Source: Chara braunii
Taxonomy: Eukaryota; Streptophyta; Charophyceae; Charales; Characeae
Length of the DNA stretch: 25,180 nt
NCBI GenBank assembly: GCA_003427395.1
Contig: BFEA01000143.1
Coordinates: forward strand, 32,770-57,949
Reading direction: 5' to 3'
The translations under genes were made by a program, and so were the position numbers. The notes beneath the pieces are model-generated. The model saw only the letters and a list, made by a program, of their open reading frames with translations. It was not told where the DNA came from and ran no database searches. Positions 9,291 through 17,672 of the stretch are shown here, piece after piece (position 1 is the stretch's first letter; every line of letters starts with the position of its first letter).

Positions 9291-9797
9291 GAAAAAAAGA
9301 AGAAAAAAAGAAGGAAAAATAAAGGGAGAAGCTGTTGTTTTCGGGAAGCCAGCTCAAGCTCCTCTTTTTTTTTTTTTTTTTTTTTCAAGCTCCTGTTTTT
9401 GCAGCACGTGTGGACTGAACCTATCAAACCAAAAAAGCACGACCATGGTTCTTTTCGGGTCTTTTTTTTTTTTCATCCAAAAAATGATGCGGTGACTGCA
9501 GTCATTGCAGTGAAGTATTTCCTTTTTTCGCGCTGTTGGGAAAACGGAAAAATATCCTGCTCCTAAAACATCGGAGTCCGGGCCCGACGACTGCCGACAC
9601 TGATAAATCTCATCAGTGGTCATCGTTTCATTTCGGCCACCTAAAGATTCGGGGGCCCGACGGCGGCCCACATGGGAAAAGGTAGTGGTGGTTTAACATC
9701 CAGAAAACACGGCCGTTTGTTTTTTTAATGACGCAGTGACGCAGTTAAGTATTTTTTTTTTTTTTTCTCGATTTCTTTCGAGAGAGATTTTTCAAAG
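9291..9797. other. Spacer with a flanked poly-T tract
   Basis: A purine-rich tract (9287-9330) comes first. A run of about 21 T (9365-9385) is flanked by the 10-bp direct repeat TCAAGCTCCT (9354-9363, 9385-9394). Further T tracts lie at about 9462-9472 and 9751-9766, and a 12-bp palindrome, TGACTGCAGTCA, near 9494. No gene is seen. Confidence 0.45.
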
Positions 9798-9820
9798 ATG
9801 TCTACTCCTCTGAAGAAGAA

Positions 9821-10006
9821 ATGGAGAAGGACCAAGCGGAATGGAGCATGGAGAAGGATGGGGCACACTCAGAGACACCCACAGGGAAAGGAGCTAGTGA
9901 CAGTATAGGTGAGTATAGGATGGACGGCATAGTGACCTCGACCCAGCGCGACAAACCGGGGGACTCAGCTGACTCTATGGAGACGGGAGGCGCGGATGTC
10001 TCTTAG
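9821..10006 (+). pseudogene. Possible LINE ORF1 C-terminal remnant
   Basis: A 61-codon frame starts MEKDQAEWSMEKDG and is rich in Asp, Glu, Ser, Thr and Gly, with no recognisable RNA-binding or zinc-knuckle motif. Its place just upstream of the ORF2 endonuclease suggests a C-terminal piece of ORF1, but the assignment is positional only. Chance coding is possible. Confidence 0.3.
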
Positions 10007-10052
10007 AGCCTAAGCTTCTCAACATGCCTAAGTTCACCCCACCGGACTGTAT

Positions 10053-10186
10053 ATGGAGGCGATAAGGAAGAGAGCAAATGAAACAGGAGGGAAGGTCAAC
10101 TGGAAAACCCAAGGCATCACTATTCGTAGCTGGAACATCAATGGGTTAGGGAATATTACTACTAGAGAGGAGAAATTAAATGACAT
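10053..10186 (+). pseudogene. LINE ORF2 endonuclease N-terminus, interrupted by the gypsy insertion
   Basis: The frame starts MEAIRKRANE and contains TIRSWNINGLGNITTREEKL, the first signature of the apurinic-type (exonuclease-endonuclease-phosphatase) nuclease of L1-like LINEs, which nicks target DNA for target-primed reverse transcription. Only the first roughly 45 residues are here. The frame meets the 5' LTR at 10187, and the next endonuclease residues resume at 18698, in phase if one copy of the ACAT duplication is discounted. Confidence 0.85.
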
Positions 10187-11218
10187 TGCGAGGATCTGGG
10201 TCCTCGGCAGGCCTATGGGGGCCCTGTATGCAGCATTGCCCACCCTAAGTGAAGGCGGAGGTGCCCACCCTAAGTGAAGGCGGGCCTAACAAATCACCTG
10301 AGGCCCTCGACTGTCAATTTCATATTTTGGGTCCAGGCAGTTGCGACGCGCCAGTTGGTTGAGAGAAACTCAGGCCGTGCTACACAGCCATTTCCACGGC
10401 CTTCCGGGCCATTATGCAGGCCCTGGGCATGATTCGCAGCCTCATACAGAGACAGTTGGGCGCCCAACTGAACAAGGCCCAGGAGCCCAGTAGCTGCTGC
10501 ATCCAGGAAGCCTCCTCGGGCCTTCCGGAAGCTTCTGGGCCCAGGCCAGTCCAGCCAGGCTGCACGAGCAGGCCGGCTCTTTCCATAAAGGAAAGAGCTC
10601 TCCCCCTGGCAGGGCATTCGGTCACTTGCTGGCTGGCGGCAGCGCTGCTGGAGCGATAGCTCGGGGGCTGGCTTCTGGCATTGGGAGCAAGAGGCTGCGC
10701 ACGTGCGGTCGTGTGGTGAGACAGGGCGCTCCTGAGGGCAGCGCCATAGCCAGCCTCCATAGCGGGCTCGACTTGGATGTACAGTGAGGCGCAGGGGTGG
10801 TCTTCGGGTGTGAGAGAGGACAGGTGTGGGTGTTAAGTCAGGGAAGGGCGAAGGATGATGATGATGATGATGTGAGCGCACTTACCTTGTATTGGCGATG
10901 GTCTGCATATGGGCGACATCTTCAAGTACTTCGGGTTGCCACTGATGTCAACAGTTGCATTGTCTATTATTTGGCTGATCGTAGCTGTGTAGGAGTAGGC
11001 TGGGCGCTGAGCGCCAAGTAGGAGTGTGAAGGGACTGGACTCTTGTGTTGCTGAAGGAGAGAGGAAGNNNNNNNNNNNNNNNNNNNNNNNNNNNNNNNNN
11101 NNNNNNNNNNNNNNNNNNNNNNNNNNNNNNNNNNNNNNNNNNNNNNNNNNNNNNNNNNNNNNNNNNNNNNNNNNNNNNNNNNNNNNNNNNNNNNNNNNNN
11201 NNNNNNNNNNNNNNNNNN
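10187..11218 (+). repeat. 5' LTR of the gypsy element (3' end in gap)
   Basis: The sequence is visible to 11067. The right end is estimated from the 151 bp that remain in the 3' LTR after the matching point and falls inside the N run. It differs from the 3' LTR by a 25-bp tandem duplication of the start hairpin (10237-10261 and 10262-10286), a small indel near 10411, a shorter GAT run (10854-10871) and scattered substitutions, mostly transitions. The GGCGC-TGA-GCGCC palindrome is at 11003-11015. The long minus-strand frames here are antisense shadows. Confidence 0.9.
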
Positions 11219-11322
11219 NNNNNNNNNNNNNNNNNNNNNNNNNNNNNNNNNNNNNNNNNNNNNNNNNNNNNNNNNNNNNNNNNNNNNNNNNNNNNNNNNN
11301 NNNNNNNNNNNNNNNNNNNNNN
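11068..11322. other. Assembly gap (255 N)
   Basis: An uninterrupted N run hides the last part of the 5' LTR and almost certainly the tRNA primer-binding site. True length may differ from 255. Open frames across it are artefacts. Confidence 0.99.
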
Positions 11323-12581
11323 CTTCATTGGTTCTTCGCAATAGCTATTGGTGCTTCGCATGAGGTGTGGGGCAGTGATAAGGCATTGGCGTTGAACATT
11401 AGGCGGCCCAGGGTAGCGTGGGCGCGCCGGGGAGCTATGTGGTGACATACGGGGTGTATGCTGGATGATGAGAGCTCGCTGATGTGGCATATTAAGCCGA
11501 GGTGGAACCGCATTCTTCTGTTGGTTGTGTCGAGGCAAAGACCGGTCATCATAATTGCACACCAGGTTGCCGGTGAGAAATCTGTGGTTGGGGGCAGCAT
11601 TTATGAGGTACGTTGCTCTCTTCCTTATCTACCCTCTTCGTTACTTCTTACCGTGAGGAAGTGAGTTCTGTCTTGAGACTTTGAGAGTCCTCTCGATGTG
11701 AGGCGTTGCGAGTGCTCAACCTTGAGAGTCGACATTCTTCCTGGGCAGCAAGCTGGTGGGAGACGGGCGAAGCCTCTGAAGGGCCCTGGACGAAGCACTC
11801 GGGTCACGGTCACCATGCCAACCCGCTGGGACTAGTACACGCATGCTTTGCCGCAAGTCCTTGGTTCTGCTGCTTGCGCAATAGAGGTCATGCAGGGCAT
11901 GCCAGCCCTTTGACAGACGCTTACCAGACTGTCTTTAAACATTTCTGGCTGGGGACTCGGAATTGAATCTGGCTGTGATCGTCGCCCTGTCTGCGACGTT
12001 AAATAATTCCAGAGGAGATGAGGGCTCTCCTTAAATCCCTCCTGATCAGCCAGATCAACCGGGTGTAAGGCTCGTTGCATGCGAGGGTAAATAAAGTGCA
12101 GGGGCTGGCATGTTCGGCGTTGACTTGGGGCACAGGGGTGGGCCGGATTGCACACCTTCAGACACGCTGCTCAACCAGATGCTCGGGACGTTGACACAAA
12201 GTGACCACTCAAGAAGGATACAGGGGGAGGGGGGATTCCGGTAACTGTTCGCAGTGGCAATCAACAGACAATCTGCCATCAAGCGTACATCTCTAACAGG
12301 AGATGTTATTTTTATTTTTGATTATGTAGTTGTTACAGACTTGCCTAACAACTGACAGACAGCTACAGACAGATTAGATCTTTGCTGTATAGCAATCTGT
12401 TCTAGGGTAATCTAAAAATAGATTTAATATATCCTGTAGGACCTGACATTAGTTGTTGTTACATCACCTAACTGTTTCTGTTCCATCCGACCGAAATTAG
12501 TTGTGATTCATAATCGGTTGTGTGTCAGGCTAAGGTAGGATTCAGTGTGGATTCTAGTTTAGACCACACACACTGTAGCTC
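11323..12581 (+). other. Untranslated leader of the gypsy element
   Basis: About 1.26 kb lies between the gap and gag with no conserved coding frame. It starts with a short direct repeat (ATTGGTTCTTCGCA then ATTGGTGCTTCGCA, 11328-11361). The last 250 bp become AT-rich. A packaging signal or other RNA structure would be expected in such a leader but none can be identified by eye. Confidence 0.7.
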
Positions 12582-14099
12582 ATGAGTGATGCAAGCACTA
12601 GTGAGGAGGAGTTGCTAGTGGACGACCGTAGGACTACTCGCGGGACTGCCCGTAGTCGACCCTTGACATTCTTGGAGTCAGGTCCAGGAGACGAGAGAAG
12701 ATTGCGGAGAGAGGCTAGAGAGAGAGCAGCGGCAAGAAGAGTGAGGGCAGCTGAGGATAGTGCTAGGGCTAGAGTTTCAACTAGCACCGGTGCAGCCATG
12801 GCTACTTCATCTATGTCGCAAACCTCTTCACAGTCCACTTCGTCAGGAGTCAGTCAGAGTGGTTCTCAGGGGTCCATTAGTCAGACTGCTAGCTTGCGCG
12901 TCAGCCAGCACACTCGACTCACGCCGGAGGATTTAGAAATCCGGCAAGCAGAAGAACTTCAGGATGAGCTACAGCGGCAATTGGACGAGGCAGCAGAGAG
13001 GAGAAGGAGAGCAATTCTGAGAAAAGCTAGACTAGGTAGTAGAAGAGAGGAGCTAGGCAGATTGGAAGGACTGGATGAGGCGGCATTAGACCCTGCTGTT
13101 TGTATACTGCGTAATGATTTACTATCAGTAGCAGAAGTGCAGAATGTCCAGCAGGAATTGCTGGCCGAATTGGTAGCAGGCCAGAAACAAATTCTGGCTG
13201 AACTCCGGGCTCCTCGTGCGATGATGAGGCAGCCACAGTTTGCTGTAGTTCCCCCTATGGGTGCGGGTCCTTCATTGATGCCGCAACACACAGGGCTAAC
13301 CTTCTCTCCTATGTTTGGCATACCCCCTCCAGGTCATTTAGTAGCAACTAGTGGTCCGGTCCATAGGGTCTCAGCCGTACCATCGACGACAGTGGTCACT
13401 ACAATCTCACTGTCAAGCCAGGCCCAGGTCAGTGTACAACAGCCTGTTTCAGTGGCTATGCAGCCGCTGCAGCAAGCCCCTGGGCCCATGCAGCCTATGC
13501 AGTGGATGCCCAAGATTCCTCTACTGAGTCCTAAACCTTTTTCTGAAGACAGGAAGAAGGATGAGGATCTGGATACCTGGGTAAGGACTGTGCCTACATA
13601 TGTGAGGCATAAGCTTACAAGGCCAGAGCAGGAAGTTGTAGTTGCTGCGTCCTTTTTAGAAGGATCAGCAGCACGTTCGTTGAATGGGTTGGTGCAGCAG
13701 CAGGGCTATGGTCAGAGTTTCGATGCATGGGCACAGACCCAGACATTGGGACAGTTCGCACAGACTGTGTACAGGAGATGGCATGACCCTCAAGGGGCTC
13801 AGAAGGCCACCGACGCGATCAACAATCTGTGTGCCAAAAAGTACAAGAATGTTCGCGAAGTCACAGACACTATAGAACGTCTGATCGTAGTACCTGGTGT
13901 GCGCTTTGACGCTCAAGTACTCCTTACGGATTATTTGAGATGTCTTCCATCAGAAGTCAGGACGAAACTGGTGGACGAAGCCTACATAGACCAGCATAGC
14001 TTTGCTACTTTCAGCAGGAAGGCCTTAGACATAGAGGCAAAGCTGGGATCCGCACATCAGGTATCACATGATGGTAGGAAGAGACTCCCCCAGGACTAG
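12582..14099 (+). pseudogene. gag (capsid) of the gypsy element
   Basis: Gag forms the virus-like particle that packages element RNA in the cytoplasm. This 505-codon frame starts MSDASTSEEELLVDD after a leader, a plausible start. The N-terminal 115 residues are Ser/Thr/Arg-rich. A charged, coiled-coil-like helix follows at about residues 115-170, then a Pro/Gln/Met-rich linker (about 215-310). The capsid-type Retrotrans_gag domain occupies about residues 320-490, with DTWVRTVPTYVRHKL, ASFLEGSAARSLNG, FAQTVYRRWHDPQGAQ and LTDYLRCLPSEVRTKLV. The frame ends at TAG 14097-14099, but gag-like sequence continues past it, so the stop is probably a mutation. Confidence 0.9.
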
Positions 14100-14450
14100 A
14101 AGAAGAAGGGTCAGCTGATGTTCGTTGACTATGATGGTCAAACGACGGAGATTGACGATTTCCCAAATCTTGGGGAGGTGACAGAGCAGGATGGGGCCAG
14201 CGAGACTTCGGATGGGGGAGTCGTAACCCCTATTAAGGAAAAGGCTAGGGGGACCGGGAAGAAGAAGGTAGTACGGTCCACGGGTCAGGGCAACCAAGGG
14301 ACACCGCATGGGTGAAGATTGGTTTAGATTACCGTGGAGGGACCGAGTTGACAGGGGCACATGCATGAACTGTGGCAACTATGGCCACGTCAAGGACATG
14401 CCGAGGCAAAAAGGTCACAACGAAGGTAGCCTCACCAACAATGGTGGGCT
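14100..14450 (+). pseudogene. gag C-terminus with damaged zinc knuckle
   Basis: Reading continues in the gag frame past the TAG as KKKGQLMFVDYDGQTTEIDD to a TGA at 14313-14315. A frame shifted by one then holds WFRLPWRDRVDRGTCMNCG followed by NYGHVKDMP. This is the nucleocapsid CX2CX4HX4C knuckle with the last Cys replaced by Met in this frame; a TGC is available one frame over, so a small indel is likely. The region would bind element RNA. It cannot be translated continuously as it stands. Confidence 0.75.
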
Positions 14451-14547
14451 TATCCTCGAACCCCGGTAGTGCTTCTGCGAGCAGCTCTCAGGGAAACACC
14501 TCGGGCCAGTAGGAGTATTAGCCGCTCTTACTCGCGCTGAAGTAGTA

Positions 14548-15148
14548 ATGTTGCCTTCCCCACTTCAAGCGTTGGTCAGGGCTAGAGACCCACACATCGC
14601 CCCGCAGACACATTCAGACCCACCGACGCTCTGTTCGAGAGATGTGTCTGAGGCCCTAGAAGAGTTAGAGACTGAGTGGTTAGAGAAGGACCCCAGGGAC
14701 TCTTGGGCGATGATTAGTAGAGGTCCAAAGGGTGAACATTTCGTGGTAGAAGTAGATGTAGGTGGCCGCAAGATTGGCGCCTTCGCAGACACAAGCTCTA
14801 CACGAAATTTCATCAGTCGTGCTTATGTGGATAGACTGCGCTTAGGGGACCAAGTGCAGCGGCTTAGCAGAACTGTAGCTTCTACGCTAGCCAACAAGCA
14901 CCAAATGGTTGTCAAAGACTATGTCAAGAACGTAGCCTGCACCTTCTCCTATGGAGGAGGGGAAGTGATCCACAAGATCTCCTCCTGGTGAGCGACGAAC
15001 TGCCATTCGATATGCTACTAGGCATGTACTACCTCAAAGTCTTGCAACCTCAGTTTTACTGGGATAGAAAGGTGTTGATCCACAAATTGCCCAATGGTAG
15101 AACTGTTAGATTGCAGAAGTATAAATCTAGGTGTACGAGTTTGTGGTG
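14548..15148 (+). pseudogene. Aspartic protease region of pol, catalytic Gly lost
   Basis: The retropepsin domain cleaves the gag-pol polyprotein. The frame at 14548-14991 contains HFVVEVDVGGRKIGAFADTS followed by STRNFISRAYVDRL. The catalytic triplet expected as DTG or DSG reads D-T-S, so Gly is replaced by Ser (GGC to AGC is one transition). After a frameshift near 14975 the domain continues as LLVSDELPFDMLLGMYYLKV, the usual C-terminal retropepsin stretch, followed by LPNGRTVRLQKYKSR. It stops at about 15148 by a TGA inside a 19-bp direct repeat. Assignment is firm; activity is not expected. Confidence 0.85.
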
Positions 15149-15156
15149 ATCTACCA

Positions 15157-15543
15157 GCACAAAACCGCTTTTCAGTCTGTACGAGTTTGTGGTGATGCCC
15201 TTTGGCCTATGCAATGCACCTGGGACGTTCCAGCACGCAATGAATCGGATCTTTCATGATTACTTAGACAAGTTTATCGTCGTTTACCTCGACGATATCC
15301 TTATCTTTAGTAAGACTGCAGAGGAGCACGCTGAGCACATGAATACAATGCTAGGTCTCCTAAGACAGCACCAGTACAAGATTAACTTGGAGAAATGCGA
15401 GTTCGGTCGCACGAAGATCTTGTATCTGGGTCATGAAATTTCAGCAGATGGGTTGAGGCCGGAAGATGCAAAGGTGACCAGCATACATGACTGGCCCAGA
15501 CCTCAGACCGTTACTGAGGTCATTTCGTTTTTGGGGATGCAGG
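15157..15543 (+). pseudogene. Reverse transcriptase, 5' part deleted
   Basis: The reverse transcriptase copies element RNA into DNA. KTAF (out of phase) leads to YEFVVMPFGLCNAPGTFQHA, the motif B region, and then to the catalytic FIVVYLDDILIFSK (15274-15315), KINLEKCEFGR and YLGHEISADGLRPEDAKV. The fingers and motif A, which carries the first catalytic Asp, are missing: the protease end joins directly to motif B. A 19-bp direct repeat, starting TGTACGAGTTTG, occurs at 15132-15150 and 15178-15196 at the junction. The frame ends by a one-base shift near 15541 in FLGMQ, and the continuation GYYRSFVKNYS is in another frame. Confidence 0.92.
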
Positions 15544-16432
15544 CTACTATCGTTCGTTTGTGAAGAACTATAGTACTATAGCTTCCCCATTAACAGATCT
15601 AACTCGACTTGACACCCCTTGGGAGTGAACTGAAGAGTGTGAGGCAAGATTCAAGAAATTGAAGTATGCTCTAACACACTATGAAGTTCTCAAACTTGCT
15701 GATCCTGACAAGCCGTTTGTTGTGACCACAGACGCTAGCCAATATGGCATAGGCGCGGTCCTTGTGCAACAGGAAGGGCCCAAGTTGAGACCGATCGAGT
15801 ATATGAGCAAGAACATGCCATCTCAAAAGTTGGCTAAGTCCACTTATGAAAGAGAGCTCTACGCCCTGTACCGAGCGCTAGTCCATTGGAGACATTACCT
15901 CCTAGGAAGATTCTTCTATGTGAGGTCTGACCATGAGACTTTGCGTTGGATTAAGACACAACCTATGTTGTCGGACACACTCAAGAGATGGATTCAAGTG
16001 ATAGACATGTATGACTATCAACTTGATCCTATCAAGGGTACGTACAACAAAGTGGTCGATGCGCTATCAAGAAGGGCAGATTATTTGGGCGCGCTAGTCA
16101 CCGAGTTTGGCATATCTGACGAACTCACTCGACCGATGGTGGAAGCCTATCAGGGAGACCTAGTTATGTCTGAGATCATCCGTAGATTCCAAGCCAAGGA
16201 TAAAAAGACTTTGGACGAATTTACGATGATAGATGGCTTGCAGTTCCTTGAGAAGGCAGGGAATAAAAGATTATGTGTAGCTAATAGCGAATCTTTACGT
16301 AGTTTATTTTTAGGAGAATGTCATAATGCAACTGGTTATTTTGGCTATAGGAAGACATCAACGAACTTAGTTCAGAGATTCTGGTGGTCCTCTATGATGG
16401 AAGATGCGAAACGCTATGTTGAAACCTGCTAG
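15544..16432 (+). pseudogene. RT connection, RNase H and integrase zinc finger
   Basis: The frame begins GYYRSFVKNYSTIASPLTDL, meets TGA at 15626-15628 in a Trp-like context (PWE*TEE), then encodes RNase H: VVTTDASQYGIGAVL, STYERELYAL, VRSDHETLRWI and VVDALSRR carry the four acidic residues, all present. RNase H removes element RNA from the hybrid. The integrase N-terminal HHCC finger follows (GECHNATGYFGYRKT to YVETC*ICQ). The second His is replaced by Tyr, one C-to-T step, and a TAG (16430-16432) interrupts between the two Cys positions. Confidence 0.92.
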
Positions 16433-17242
16433 ATTTGTCAAAGGGACAAACCCAGGACTCAGGCTCCGCTTGGGCTGATCAAGCCCTTGCCGATCCCTGA
16501 AGGACCAGGCCAAAGTGTGTCCATGGATTTCATGGATACCCTGGTGACCAGCAGGTCTGGAAAAAGACACATCTTTGTTATAGTGGATCGCTTTACTAAG
16601 TATGCAAGACTAATCGCTATGCCTGAAACTGCTAAAACTGACTTTGTCATCAAACTCTTCATGGACAACTGGGTAAGGGATTTCGGTCTACCTACGTCTA
16701 TTGTTAGTGATAGGGATGTCAGATTCACGAGCGAACTGTGGCAGTCTACTGCTGAACAAATGGGCACAAAACTCCAAATGACTTCAGGAAATCATCCTGA
16801 GTCAAATGGTCAAGCGGTACAAATGAACCGAGTAGTACAGCAACTGCTTAGGCACTATATCAAGCCAAGTCAAGACGACTGGGACGAGAAACTACCTCTC
16901 GTTGCCAGCCTGTACAATAACGTTGTGCATAGTACTACAGGCATGACTCCCAACCAACTGCATCTTGGTTGGAAGCCACGAACTGCCATTGACTTTCTGC
17001 TACCAGAAAGAGAATCCACTGCAGCACCCGACAGCATAGAGTTTGCTGTCAAGTATGAACAGATGCTGCAGCAGGCCATTGAACATATCGGGAAATCTCA
17101 GAAAGCAATGATTGCATATGAGAAAAAGCATAGACGGCCTTCTAACTTTCAGGTAGGCGAGAGAGTCTGGATCAAGTCCGCTGAGCTTGGTCAAGAGTTA
17201 GGCATATCCCGCAAGCTAATGCCACAGTACTTTGGGCCCTAG
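16433..17242 (+). pseudogene. Integrase catalytic core (DDE, Glu replaced)
   Basis: Integrase joins element cDNA to chromosomal DNA. This is the same frame as the preceding segment. SVSMDFMDTL carries the first Asp and SIVSDRDVRFTSELW the second. The segment that normally carries the catalytic Glu (usually HPQTDGQTE-like) reads HPESNGQAVQMNRVV, with Val at the Glu position. The rest of the core and the link to the C-terminal domain (GMTPNQLHLGWKPR, FQVGERVWIKSAEL) are well kept. The frame ends at TAG 17240-17242, in PQYFGP*EIL, where the family usually has an aromatic residue. Confidence 0.93.
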
Positions 17243-17635
17243 GAGATCTTAGACATTGTAGGATATCAACCAGACGGTCCTTCATCTGTAATTCGCATCC
17301 CATCTCACTTGCGTACCTTCCCTGTGTTCCATGCCTCTAAGTTAGCACCCTTTGCTGCTACTGCGCAGTTCCCTTCCAGAAGATCAATGCTGCCCCCAAC
17401 CATGGATGGCGAAGTGGACATTGACCAGATCGTCGAGCATCGAGTGATGCTTGTTCCTCGACCATCAGGCAGAGGGCGACCTCCTAAACCGAGAATGCAG
17501 TATCGTGTGAGCTTCAGACATCAGTTGGATCCTCAAGAAGACCGGTGGTTCACACGAGAAGAACTCATGAGAACAACACCTCAAGTGATTGCAGGCTATG
17601 AAAGATCACTCAAAGGGAAAATGCCTGCAGAATAA
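17243..17635 (+). pseudogene. Integrase C-terminus with divergent chromodomain
   Basis: In phase after the TAG come EILDIVGYQPDG (the GPY/F-type module), IPSHLRTFPVFHASKLAPF and the chromodomain-like segment IDQIVEHRVMLVPRPSGRGR with QYRVSFRHQLDPQEDRWFTR and EELMRTTPQVIAGYE. The aromatic cage and the WKGY-like core are only partly matched (SFRHQ for KWKGY). Chromodomains in chromoviruses are thought to steer insertion by binding modified histones. The frame ends at TAA 17633-17635, probably the true pol stop, as it is the only TAA in this frame. Confidence 0.82.
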
Positions 17636-17659
17636 GAGACTTCTAAGAGGACCTACGAA

Positions 17660-17672
17660 GTAAAGGAGGGAA
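17660..17672 (+). promoter_or_regulatory. Polypurine tract
   Basis: The purine-rich GTAAAGGAGGGAA ends exactly at the first base of the 3' LTR. This is the expected site for priming plus-strand DNA synthesis. Confidence 0.85.

Larger units (their letters stand above)
9798..10186 (+). mobile_element. L1-type LINE, 5' segment
   Basis: This is the part of the LINE left of the gypsy insertion. It holds a short hydrophilic frame (9821-10006) and the start of ORF2 with the endonuclease N-terminus (10053-10186). The left boundary is uncertain: the element may be 5'-truncated, or an untranslated leader may extend into the T-rich DNA upstream. The element continues at 18698 after the gypsy element. 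Confidence 0.75.

Noticed and set aside
10294-10881. 195-codon minus-strand frame in the 5' LTR and its counterpart in the 3' LTR
   Set aside because: These are antisense frames in LTR DNA. Indels between the two LTRs shift the frame, and the His run comes from the GAT microsatellite.
10948-11562. Open frames spanning 10948-11562 on both strands
   Set aside because: They cross 255 N, so openness is an artefact.
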